A DNA stretch of 7,504 bases from an uncultured Lachnospiraceae bacterium (GCA_902795985.1 CADBNG010000229.1:1-7504), one strand, 5' to 3'; numbered from the stretch's first letter, positions 1 to 6,443 are shown. The notes: generated by a model from the sequence alone, not told the origin. Translations and numbers: made by a program.

Positions 1-1
1 G

Positions 2-481
2 CATGGGAACAGCCGTTGGCTGCTCATAATCCCTGCCGTACCGGATACGGAGCCCGTTCATCTGCCGATTGCATTCCTCCCGAAGCTGCACGCCCGCAAA
101 GGTATGGATGCAGTTGTCAATGCAGGTGTGCATCGGAATAAAGCAGCCCAGCATCTGCGAGTTGGCAGCATTCACAATGGCATCTGCAGCCAGCCTTGTA
201 ATATCGCCCTGCCAGATGGAGATCCGGTCCCGGATCACGGGAATATTGGCAGGTTCCACAATTCCGTTTTCACGGATACGCTCCTGCAGGTATTCGTCCT
301 GCACGGCAAGAACCTCCTCATCCATCTCTCGCGGCATACGGATGTTCATAAGTGACCGCAGGATACGTCTCTTTCCTTCTGTATCTTTTGGCGTTTCCAG
401 ATCCATGTATTGAACAGAATCCTTTTTGAATTCCTCGACGAGATAATCCAGCCGTTGATTCTGTGTTTTTTTCTCATTCAT
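2..481 (-). CDS. Zinc-dependent macrodomain protein-ADP-ribose hydrolase, N-terminal part (cut by window edge)
   Basis: The first 160 codons are visible and the rest lies beyond the left edge. The start is the ATG at 481-479, with an AGAAGG-type ribosome binding site 7 bases upstream. Residues 1-85 form a charged, helical N-terminal extension. The macrodomain begins near residue 86 with ISIWQGDIT, followed by DAIVNAAN at 100-107, the ADP-ribose-binding core. Next comes GCFIPMHTCIDNCIHTFAG: Cys113, His118 and Cys120 form the C-x4-H-x-C pattern that marks the zinc-containing macrodomain class found in Firmicutes and other microbes. Known members remove ADP-ribose from modified proteins in the cytoplasm, and in some bacteria they pair with a SirTM sirtuin and a lipoylated GcvH-like carrier. 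Neither partner is visible here; they could lie downstream, off the window. The family assignment is firm and the exact substrate is not known. Confidence 0.9.
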   Translation of the reverse strand, partial: MNEKKTQNQRLDYLVEEFKKDSVQYMDLETPKDTEGKRRILRSLMNIRMPREMDEEVLAVQDEYLQERIRENGIVEPANIPVIRDRISIWQGDITRLAADAIVNAANSQMLGCFIPMHTCIDNCIHTFAGVQLREECNRQMNGLRIRYGRDYEQPTAVPM

Positions 482-562
482 GCTGTTACCTTCTTTCCGC
501 TGCGCCCACCGGACATACGGAGGCACCGTTTCCGCAGGAACACCTGGCTTTTGCAGTTTTTA

Positions 563-575
563 TGTTATATTAACA
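563..575. promoter_or_regulatory. Inverted repeat with possible extended -10 elements in divergent intergenic region
   Basis: The sequence TGTTA-TAT-TAACA is a perfect 5-base inverted repeat around a 3-base centre. It lies between the divergent macrodomain and phosphohexomutase genes. Read on the plus strand it contains TG-T-TATATT, and on the minus strand TG-T-TAATAT; both resemble extended -10 boxes. It could therefore drive transcription in either direction, or be an operator. No convincing -35 box was found for either reading. Confidence 0.3.
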
Positions 576-607
576 GATCCCGGCTGTTTTCGGCCAGGAT
601 TTTGGCT

Positions 608-613
608 TATAAT
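608..613 (+). promoter_or_regulatory. Candidate -10 box for the phosphohexomutase gene
   Basis: A perfect TATAAT lies 40 bases before the start codon at 648 and would place the transcript start near 620, giving a short leader that contains the ribosome binding site. The expected -35 region (about 585-590, TGTTTT) is a poor match to TTGACA, so the call rests mainly on the -10 box and its position. Confidence 0.4.
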
Positions 614-634
614 AATAGAATCAAATGACGAATC

Positions 635-640
635 GGAGGA
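635..640 (+). promoter_or_regulatory. Ribosome binding site that fixes the phosphohexomutase start
   Basis: GGAGGA sits 7 bases before the ATG at 648. The same frame is open back to an ATG at 480, but that upstream stretch contains the promoter-like sequences and translates into an unconserved-looking Cys/Gly/Pro-rich peptide. The ATG at 648 is therefore the better start. Confidence 0.7.
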
Positions 641-647
641 TGATCTT

Positions 648-2189
648 ATGATAAAGTCAGCAGAAACATTTTTTACAAGGCTTCAGAACGGCAATGACGT
701 CCGCGGCGCAGCCATAGAAACCGAAGACGAAAAGATCACGCTTACTCCTTCCCTGGCTAAATATATCGCGCAGGCTTTCGCGGCTTATCTGGCCCGGAAG
801 ACCGGGAAAAAACCGGCGCAGCTGCGCATCGGGGCCGGCCATGACAGCCGTATCACCGGACCGGCTTTCCTTGAGGCATGTATGTCGGGATTTGCCGGAA
901 CAAAGGCCTATGACTGCGGTCTGGTCTCAACACCGGCGATGTTCCAGTCCACAGTTCTGCCGGAGAGCAATTTTGACGGTGCTGTGATGATCACGGCCAG
1001 CCACCTGCCGTTCAACCGCAACGGTCTGAAGTTCTTTACAAAAGAAGGCGGTCTTGAAAAGCCCCAGATGTCCGCTGTTCTGGCAGAAGCCGCAGCGCTT
1101 GCCGAAAAAGACGGCAGAACAGATGCGGAGGGTTTCCCGGTATGTGATATCCCGGAAAATACTGAGGCTGAAAAATTCGACCTTATCAGCGTTTACTGTT
1201 CCCACATGACGGATCTGATCAGAAAAGAGGTAAACGCAGACGATTATGATCACCCCCTTGCGGGACTGCATGTGATCGTGGACGCAGGCAACGGCGCGGC
1301 CGGATTCTTTGCCGGCAGGATACTGGAACCGCTCGGCGCGGATATCTCGGGAAGCGTATTTCTGGATCCGGACGGGACTTTCCCGAATCACGTGCCGAAT
1401 CCGGAGAACAAGACCGCCATGGAAGCCGTACGCGCGGCGACTCTTGATGCGGGCGCGGATCTCGGAGTTATTTTCGACTGCGACGGAGACCGCGGGGCAG
1501 TCGTCTTTTCCGACGGAACAGAAGTGAACAGAAACACTCTGATCGCCCTGCTTTCCGCGATAATCTCCAGACAATATCCGGGATCGACTGTTGTAACGGA
1601 TTCGGTCACTTCGGACGAACTGGCCGAGTTCCTTGCCGGCATAGGCATAAAGCATCTTCGGTTTAAGCGCGGATATAAAAACGTCATCAACAAGGGTATT
1701 GAATGCAACGAAAAAGGAGAAGAATGCCAGCTGGCGATCGAAACATCCGGCCACGGCGCATTCAAAGAGAATTACTTTTCCGACGACGGCGCCTATATCA
1801 GCATAAAGATCCTTATTGAGATGGCCAGACTGCGCAAGGAAGGCAGAGACATCCGTTCGCTTATCGCCGGCCTTTCCTATCCGGCCGATGACGCGGAAAT
1901 ACGCTTTAAGATATCGGGCGAAGATTTTAAGGACTACGCCGCGCAGGTGCTTGAAGACATGAAGGCTTTCGCGGAAGCCGATGAAAGGTTCCGCATCGTA
2001 ACGCCGAATTACGAAGGGATCCGTGTTTCCTTTGACGACGAGGAAGTCAAAGGCTGGTTCCTCTTGCGTATGTCGCTGCATGACCCTGTGCTTCCCATGA
2101 ATATCGAAGCAAAGGAAAAAGGCGGAGTGCAGATCATAATGGACAGGCTGGCCCCGTTCTTTGCCAGATACGACAGGCTGAGCGTCTGA
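648..2189 (+). CDS. Phosphohexomutase (phosphoglucomutase/phosphomannomutase family)
   Basis: A 513-residue cytoplasmic enzyme of the alpha-D-phosphohexomutase superfamily, which moves phosphate between C1 and C6 of hexose phosphates through a phosphoserine intermediate. The domain order is complete. The active-site loop TASHLPFNRNG has catalytic Ser118. The metal-binding loop DCDGDR (277-282) has Asp277, Asp279 and Asp281. The sugar-specificity loop ETSGH lies at 365-369. A C-terminal phosphate-binding region follows NYEGIRV (454-460) and includes Arg474 and Ser476. The catalytic loop reads SHLP rather than the more common SHNP, as in a distinct subfamily that also has plant and cyanobacterial members. 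The choice between glucose and mannose phosphate cannot be settled from sequence, so no symbol is given. The gene has its own promoter region, is divergent from the macrodomain gene, and converges on the fumarate reductase operon. Confidence 0.92.
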   Translation: MIKSAETFFTRLQNGNDVRGAAIETEDEKITLTPSLAKYIAQAFAAYLARKTGKKPAQLRIGAGHDSRITGPAFLEACMSGFAGTKAYDCGLVSTPAMFQSTVLPESNFDGAVMITASHLPFNRNGLKFFTKEGGLEKPQMSAVLAEAAALAEKDGRTDAEGFPVCDIPENTEAEKFDLISVYCSHMTDLIRKEVNADDYDHPLAGLHVIVDAGNGAAGFFAGRILEPLGADISGSVFLDPDGTFPNHVPNPENKTAMEAVRAATLDAGADLGVIFDCDGDRGAVVFSDGTEVNRNTLIALLSAIISRQYPGSTVVTDSVTSDELAEFLAGIGIKHLRFKRGYKNVINKGIECNEKGEECQLAIETSGHGAFKENYFSDDGAYISIKILIEMARLRKEGRDIRSLIAGLSYPADDAEIRFKISGEDFKDYAAQVLEDMKAFAEADERFRIVTPNYEGIRVSFDDEEVKGWFLLRMSLHDPVLPMNIEAKEKGGVQIIMDRLAPFFARYDRLSV

Positions 2190-2211
2190 TAAGCCGTCAG
2201 AATATAAAAAG

Positions 2212-2245
2212 AAAAGACTGATATGCCGCCGCGTATCAGTCTTTT
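2212..2245. terminator. Bidirectional intrinsic terminator between convergent genes
   Basis: The arms AAAAGACTGATA (2212-2223) and TATCAGTCTTTT (2234-2245) pair perfectly over 12 bp. The stem extends through a T-G wobble and two GC pairs to a CGCC tetraloop, about 15 bp in all. On the minus strand the stem is followed by a T-rich run (TTTTCTTTTTATATT), so it is a strong end for the iron-sulfur gene. On the plus strand the tract is only CTTTTC, weaker but usable for the phosphohexomutase, whose stop is 22 bases upstream. Confidence 0.88.
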
Positions 2246-2293
2246 CAGGTCCGGACGTATTATACGGAACCGGTTTCAGCCTTAATCAGCGTT

Positions 2294-2980
2294 TTATTTT
2301 TGCCAGCTGTTCCTGTTCAGTTTTGCCATGGAAGCAAGGGTCGATATCTTCATGGGGCAGACTTCCATGCAGGACAGCGATTTGGAACAGGTCTTTCCGA
2401 AGTGCTCCGCATAGATCTTCCGGATTCTGGCGGTCTCGGCGCGGTTCCTCGAAGCCACGAGATAGCAGTCGTTGGCGAAAGCCGCGCCAAAGAAAGTATG
2501 ACCGTTCACGTAGTTTGGGCAGACTTCAAGGCAGAGCCCGCATTTCAAACATTTGGCCACAGAGTATTGATGGGCATGGTCGCCGTCTGCCGCGGGCTGG
2601 TATTCCCCTATGCACATGTTGGCCTGTTTCAGATTCTCGTGAATGGAGGATCTGTCCACTACCAGATCGTGGATGACCGGGAATTTCCTTAACGGACGAA
2701 TCTCTATGTCCTTTCCCTTCAGATCCCGCACGAATGTCTCGCAGGCGAGCGCGGGTCTGCCGTTGATCACCATGGCGCACGCGCCGCAGATACCCTGCAT
2801 GCAGGAGCATTCCCAGCCGATGCGCGTCGTCTTTTTACCCTCGTCATTTACGATGTCGTCGTGATAGTTAACATAATCCAGCACCCCGGCCACGGAATTG
2901 TCCTCCGGGCCATCGTACTCGAAAGCCTCCCAATAAGGGGTACTGACGGGCGTCTGCTGCCGTAACACTCTAACTTTCAT
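2294..2980 (-). CDS. Fumarate reductase/succinate dehydrogenase iron-sulfur subunit
   Basis: A 228-residue subunit that carries electrons between the membrane cytochrome b and the flavoprotein. The N-terminal ferredoxin-like domain has the [2Fe-2S] ligands Cys60, Cys65, Cys68 and Cys80 (CMQGICGAC ... LAC). The C-terminal domain has Cys144, Cys147, Cys150, Cys154-Pro and then Cys198, Cys204, Cys208-Pro. This is the full set for the [4Fe-4S] cluster (144, 147, 150, 208) and the [3Fe-4S] cluster (154, 198, 204), by analogy with E. coli SdhB. The length is normal for the family. The start at 2980 is chosen because AAGGAG lies 7 bases upstream; the open frame extends further to 3025 but only inside the preceding gene. 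The gene overlaps the flavoprotein gene by 11 bases and ends the operon before the stem-loop terminator. The gene order cytochrome-flavoprotein-FeS matches sdhCAB/frdCAB. Confidence 0.95.
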   Translation of the reverse strand: MKVRVLRQQTPVSTPYWEAFEYDGPEDNSVAGVLDYVNYHDDIVNDEGKKTTRIGWECSCMQGICGACAMVINGRPALACETFVRDLKGKDIEIRPLRKFPVIHDLVVDRSSIHENLKQANMCIGEYQPAADGDHAHQYSVAKCLKCGLCLEVCPNYVNGHTFFGAAFANDCYLVASRNRAETARIRKIYAEHFGKTCSKSLSCMEVCPMKISTLASMAKLNRNSWQK

Positions 2981-4604
2981 AGACACGCTCCTTATCCAGC
3001 CGCACGCTGTAATTCCCGCCGTCATAGGAGATAATTGTCGCGAACCGGCACGCCTCGTCTGTTTCCGGGAAATCGTTTCTCCAGTGCGCGCCCCGGCTTT
3101 CCCGGCGCTCCAGCGCGCAGGTTACCGTCGCCCGGGCGAGTGTCAGGATCGCCATCAGGCTGTAATTGAAATAGGGCATGACACTGGAATCGTAGCGGAT
3201 GCGCTCGGCGATTGAAAGATAATAATCGATATCCGTAAGCCCCTGCTTAAGGTTCTCCTCACTGCGGACGATTCCCAACTGCTTTTGCATCGTTTCCGCG
3301 AGCATGTCCCGTATGTACATGACAGGAAAAGGACTCTGCGTATCCATGTTCCGGTCAAGCAGCTTTTTCTCGCGCTCCAAAGCATCGGTAAAGTCCGGGT
3401 GGAACATGTCACCGTTTCTGTCCGCGATCTCATCCGCCGCAACGTTTCCGCTGTAGATTGCAGCCAGCAGAGAGTTACCGCCCAACCGGTTCGCCCCGTG
3501 ATAGATGGACGCGCATTCGCCAACTGCAAAAAGGCCGCGTATGTTCGTTTCATGATTTAAATGCACCGCCAGGCCGCCCATGAAGAAATGCACCGACGGC
3601 TGAACAGGGATCGGCTCCCGGGTCACGTCGATCCCGGCATACTTCGCGCAGAGATCCCGCACTTCCGACAGCCGCTCATTAATGACTGATTTGTCCAGGA
3701 ACGATATATCCAACCAGGCCTTCCCGCCCAGGGCGTCGATTTCCCTCGATATGACATCGCGTGTCATCAGATTTCCGCCCGGACCGTATTTCTCCTCCAT
3801 AAAATACACGTTCCGGCCATCCTGTCTGTAAAACAGTCTGCCGCCCTCGCCGCGCGCCGCTTCGGAAATCAGCATACGCTTCTGCGGGGTTTCCAGCGTA
3901 GTGGGATGATATTGAATAAATTCCAGGTTTTTGAGCTCAGCGCCTTGCATAAACAGCTTCCCCGCCGCGTATCCATCGCACTGCGTAGAGCCTGTCGTTT
4001 TGCCAAAAAGGGCGTTCTGTCCGCCGGCAGCCATGACCACCGCGTCCGCATAGGCTGCTTCCAGTCCTCCGCGTGCTTCGTCGAACAGCACTGCGCCATA
4101 ACAGACGCCATCCCGGATCAGTGCCGAGTGAAAACAGCACCGCAGCCGGCGCCGGATCAGCCCCGCTGCTTCGAACCGCCGCGTCTCCATAACCAGCGCA
4201 GATACAATTTGCTTGCCTGTCGACGCGCCGCAATAATATGTCCGCTTATGAGACTGACCGCCGAACGCCCGGTGCAGCGGGTGTCCTTTGTCATCCACAG
4301 AAAACACTGTGCCAATGCTTTCCAGCCATCGCAGGATCTCCCCGCCGTGTTCACACAGGCCTTCTACGGCCTTCTCGCCGCCCAGTCCGCAGCCGCCCTT
4401 GAGAGTATCCTCGATATGGCTTGTCACGGAATCGCCCGTTTCGTCTCCGGTCACCACAGCATTGATGCCGCCCGCAGCCATTACAGACTGGGACCGTTCC
4501 GACGGAAACGGAGATACCAGAGTCACATGAACGCCCCGCGACGCGCACCGCACCGCGCAGGCCATGCCTGAGATCCCGCTTCCAATAATCAATGCATGCT
4601 TCAT
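2970..4604 (-). CDS. Fumarate reductase/succinate dehydrogenase flavoprotein subunit, lacking the covalent-FAD histidine
   Basis: A 544-residue FAD protein that interconverts fumarate and succinate at the membrane complex. The Rossmann motif is GSGISG (8-13). The FAD region reads RSQSVMAAGGINA (37-49), where the usual RSHT/S histidine that binds FAD covalently is Gln39. Active-site residues known from SdhA/FrdA are present: His233 (QYHPT), Ser247-Glu248 (family usually Thr-Glu), RGEGG (251-255), Arg282 (the proton-shuttle arginine in TRD), His339 (HFFMGG) and Arg373 (NRLGGNS). The C-terminal helical domain has the RRESRGAH motif (500-507). The start at 4604 follows GGAGGAGG by 6 bases and overlaps the cytochrome stop as ATGA, implying translational coupling. 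L-aspartate oxidase is the main alternative, but the attached cytochrome b and iron-sulfur genes and the FGGQSHKRT loop favour fumarate reductase. An anaerobic host makes fumarate reduction the likely direction. Confidence 0.93.
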   Translation of the reverse strand: MKHALIIGSGISGMACAVRCASRGVHVTLVSPFPSERSQSVMAAGGINAVVTGDETGDSVTSHIEDTLKGGCGLGGEKAVEGLCEHGGEILRWLESIGTVFSVDDKGHPLHRAFGGQSHKRTYYCGASTGKQIVSALVMETRRFEAAGLIRRRLRCCFHSALIRDGVCYGAVLFDEARGGLEAAYADAVVMAAGGQNALFGKTTGSTQCDGYAAGKLFMQGAELKNLEFIQYHPTTLETPQKRMLISEAARGEGGRLFYRQDGRNVYFMEEKYGPGGNLMTRDVISREIDALGGKAWLDISFLDKSVINERLSEVRDLCAKYAGIDVTREPIPVQPSVHFFMGGLAVHLNHETNIRGLFAVGECASIYHGANRLGGNSLLAAIYSGNVAADEIADRNGDMFHPDFTDALEREKKLLDRNMDTQSPFPVMYIRDMLAETMQKQLGIVRSEENLKQGLTDIDYYLSIAERIRYDSSVMPYFNYSLMAILTLARATVTCALERRESRGAHWRNDFPETDEACRFATIISYDGGNYSVRLDKERVYES

Positions 4605-5176
4605 TTCGCCCCTCCTCCAAACAGGAACATGGCAAGCTCCGTCTTCAGTACCGCAACTGTTGCCACCACGAACGCTGCCGCGCAGATGATATAAATGACT
4701 CTGTCGATGCGTTTCTGTTTGTCGACGGAAGTCAGCAGCCCCAGCGTGATCAGGCCGCGCGTCACAGACACCGCCACGTGGGTCAGCACCGTCCCGTAGA
4801 ACAGCGGCTGGCTGAACATCAGCACGCCAAACCAGAGCCACTGTCCTGCCTCGGCGCTGGATCGAAGCAAATTAAAGGTATTGATGTGCAATATCAGCAG
4901 GGGGAGCATCAACGCAGCAGAGACGCGCTGCAGGATGGTTGCCCGGTTCTGCTTTGGATAAAGATCAAGGCGCATTCCATCCGCCTGAAGGAATACCGTC
5001 AGCATGCCGCAAACGGCGTGCAGACACGCCAGTACCATGAAAGGAATGGCTGTCGCCAGCTTGAGCGTCGGATTGTAATAAAACGTGATGTACGCAAAGA
5101 CCGTGTAGCCAAGGTGAAGCAGCAAGGCGGCAATTGACAGAAGCCCCAGGGCTGCGTTTATCTTCTTCAGTTTCAT
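4601..5176 (-). CDS. Fumarate reductase/succinate dehydrogenase cytochrome b subunit (b558-type, five helices)
   Basis: A 191-residue membrane anchor that passes electrons between menaquinol and the iron-sulfur subunit. Five hydrophobic helices can be read at about residues 8-30, 42-64, 84-104, 113-136 and 158-180. The first four each carry one histidine, His21, His53, His97 and His133, enough to bind two b hemes as in B. subtilis SdhC and Wolinella FrdC. The sequence itself is divergent; the assignment rests on topology, histidine spacing and the position immediately before the flavoprotein gene. The start at 5176 follows an AAGGAA site by about 7 bases. The stop overlaps the flavoprotein start by 4 bases. 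Confidence 0.87.
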   Translation of the reverse strand: MKLKKINAALGLLSIAALLLHLGYTVFAYITFYYNPTLKLATAIPFMVLACLHAVCGMLTVFLQADGMRLDLYPKQNRATILQRVSAALMLPLLILHINTFNLLRSSAEAGQWLWFGVLMFSQPLFYGTVLTHVAVSVTRGLITLGLLTSVDKQKRIDRVIYIICAAAFVVATVAVLKTELAMFLFGGGAK

Positions 5177-5290
5177 ATCCGCTTTCCTTTCAACCCTTTA
5201 TTGTTCGATAGTCAGAATGTCTGCAAAGCCGGCTGCGGCGAACATCTCACGCGCGATTTCATTTTTCCTGTTTTCGGGGCATGAAGCGGC
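5177..5290 (-). other. 114-base gap carrying an in-frame, protein-like open stretch after the His-rich gene stop
   Basis: This gap separates the His-rich gene from the cytochrome b gene. Reading on past the TAA at 5293-5291, the same frame stays open for 30 codons to a second TAA at 5200-5198. The translation looks protein-like and ends in EIAREMFAAAGFADILTIEQ, a helix followed by a strand. No ribosome binding site and suitable start codon explain it as a separate gene. It could be the former C-terminus of the His-rich protein, a remnant of a deleted gene, or chance. No terminator and no clear promoter were seen in the gap, so transcription may continue into the fumarate reductase genes. Confidence 0.4.
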
Positions 5291-5815
5291 TTATTCCTGC
5301 TCCAGTATCTTTCCGACGGTGTCCGTCAGAATCTCAGTCAGCCCGGCGTCATCGATGCCTAAAACGATCGCCACGCCTTCCGCCCGGCAGCTTCCTCCTG
5401 CAAAATGTTTTATGTTTTCATCAATATCCGTTACCGAGATCTGCCCGCAGCGGCCGGCTTCTGTGATGATAAACTTGATGTGGCCGATTATTCCTCCGGC
5501 CTCCGTCACCCGGCGGCCGGCTTCTTTCATCTGTCCGGCCAGGAGCTTTTCAGCCTCGTCGTAACCGGCGGCAGAGACCGTGCCCTGCATCGCGCCTATA
5601 ACAGCGCCTTCATGATGCGATATGTGCACCTTTTCGCGGTGCTCGTGATCGTGATGTTCGTGATTATGGTGATCATGGTCAAGGTGATCATGGTGCGCAT
5701 GGTCATGATGCTCGTGCTCATGGTGCCCATGGGCGCGGCCATCCGCATGATCTTCATGACCGTGCTCCGGTCCGTGATGATCATCCTCTTTGAAAAGATC
5801 TTTTTCTTCGGTCAT
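5291..5815 (-). CDS. Histidine-rich putative metal-binding protein with unrecognised C-terminal domain
   Basis: A 174-residue cytoplasmic protein without signal peptide or membrane helix. Residues 13-68 contain 26 histidines interspersed with Asp and Glu, typical of segments that store or chelate Zn, Ni or Co ions. Residues 69-174 form a separate mixed alpha/beta domain with GHIKFIITEAG (111-121), Cys123, SVTD (127-130) and Cys143; I do not recognise its family. The start at 5815 is preceded by AGGAGGA at a 5-base spacing, inside the end of the GTPase gene, and only one base separates it from that gene's stop, so the two are probably translated together. This suggests it feeds metal to, or works with, the COG0523 GTPase. 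The metal is not predictable. After the stop the frame remains open for another 30 codons (see the gap entry). Confidence 0.82.
   Translation of the reverse strand: MTEEKDLFKEDDHHGPEHGHEDHADGRAHGHHEHEHHDHAHHDHLDHDHHNHEHHDHEHREKVHISHHEGAVIGAMQGTVSAAGYDEAEKLLAGQMKEAGRRVTEAGGIIGHIKFIITEAGRCGQISVTDIDENIKHFAGGSCRAEGVAIVLGIDDAGLTEILTDTVGKILEQE
5612..5779 (-). repeat. Low-complexity His/Asp/Glu-coding tract
   Basis: This stretch encodes residues 13-68 of the His-rich protein. It is built from irregular CAT/CAC/GAT/GAC/GAG codons giving short HxH and HHxH units rather than an exact tandem repeat. Mixed synonymous codons suggest selection on the amino acids rather than recent slippage. Confidence 0.75.
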
Positions 5816-5816
5816 T

Positions 5817-6410
5817 TCATTCCTCCTGAAGCACTTTTTCAAAAATGCCTTCCGGAATCTCGTTCCCGGCGCACATCGGCGAAACATACGCCTTCCCGTT
5901 TATACTCCTGACGGATTCTTCCACTCTTTTTAAAGTTTCTTCATCCACAAGATCGACTTTATTGATCAGAACGACATCCGCCGAGGCGATCTGTCCGGTC
6001 ATCAGTTCATTCACGGCCCGAATGAGGCGGTCCCAGCGCTTCGCGTCCGCAAGGCAGCAGATCCTGCAGGTAATGCCGAGACTGAACTCAAGATTACCCC
6101 GGATGGAATCCGGAAACGCCAGACCGGTGGCCTCCATGAGCAGCCATTCCGGATCGACCTCTTTTTCAATCCGGTAGACTGCCGCGGGCAGTTCTCCGGC
6201 CATACTGCAGCAGACGCAGCCGGAGAACAGGCTTCTCACCTGGAAGCCCGAACCTTTTATCAGTTTATCGTCAATGCTCAGCTCGCCGATTTCGTTTTCG
6301 AGAACCGCGATTTTTTCGATCCCCATCTTCTCAACCATATAATGCGCCAGCTGAAGTATAAAACTCGTTTTTCCCGAGCCTAAAAACCCGCCTGTCAAAA
6401 GTATCTTCAT
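5817..6410 (-). CDS. CobW/COG0523-family GTPase, short form (GTPase domain only)
   Basis: A 197-residue G3E-family P-loop GTPase, a class that acts as metal chaperones or insertases for zinc, cobalt or other metalloenzymes. Visible motifs are the Walker A GGFLGSGKTS (residues 7-16), the switch-like ENEIGE (38-43), the family hallmark CVCC (65-68, the metal-binding CxCC), EATGLAFP (93-100) at the Walker B position, and NKVD (150-153) for guanine specificity. Typical members are 300 residues or more and carry a CobW_C domain after the GTPase; here the protein ends soon after the GTPase fold and the His-rich element is encoded by the next gene. The start at 6410 has GGAGG 5 bases upstream; an ATG at 6434 in the same frame has no good site. 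It lies 33 bases after the methyltransferase stop, which points to maturation or metal loading of that enzyme. Confidence 0.9.
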   Translation of the reverse strand: MKILLTGGFLGSGKTSFILQLAHYMVEKMGIEKIAVLENEIGELSIDDKLIKGSGFQVRSLFSGCVCCSMAGELPAAVYRIEKEVDPEWLLMEATGLAFPDSIRGNLEFSLGITCRICCLADAKRWDRLIRAVNELMTGQIASADVVLINKVDLVDEETLKRVEESVRSINGKAYVSPMCAGNEIPEGIFEKVLQEE

Positions 6411-6415
6411 ACCTA

Positions 6416-6420
6416 CCTCC
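6416..6420 (-). promoter_or_regulatory. Ribosome binding site that fixes the GTPase start
   Basis: GGAGG on the minus strand lies 5 bases before the ATG at 6410-6408 and directly before the conserved MKILLTGGFLG beginning of the fold. It supports this start over the in-frame ATG at 6434, which is preceded by no purine-rich site. Confidence 0.7.
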
Positions 6421-6443
6421 GGTTTGTTTTTCAAGCAGATCTG

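Noticed and set aside
480..647. Upstream in-frame extension of the phosphohexomutase gene to an ATG at 480
   Set aside because: It has no ribosome binding site at 480, contains promoter-like sequences, and translates to a Cys/Gly/Pro-rich peptide unlike the enzyme family. The GGAGGA-ATG at 648 is a clear start.
927..2081. 384-codon open frame antisense to the phosphohexomutase gene
   Set aside because: It is a shadow of the well-conserved coding sequence on the other strand. Its translation shows no domain pattern.
2256..2266. Palindrome CGTAT-T-ATACG in the convergent intergenic region
   Set aside because: It is short, with a one-base centre, and not flanked by a T-tract. The neighbouring 15-bp stem-loop explains termination, and no regulator site is expected between two gene ends.
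3906..4571. 221-codon open frame on the plus strand inside the flavoprotein gene
   Set aside because: It is antisense to a gene with all conserved fumarate reductase motifs. No start signal or recognisable product was seen.
4605..4841. N-terminal extension of the flavoprotein frame into the cytochrome b gene
   Set aside because: The extension is an out-of-frame reading of the cytochrome b gene. The FAD-binding fold begins at the ATG at 4604 with a strong ribosome binding site.
5291..5815. His-rich protein as a HypB/UreE/SlyD homologue
   Set aside because: Only the His-rich composition is shared. No P-loop, FKBP or UreE motif is present in the remaining domain.
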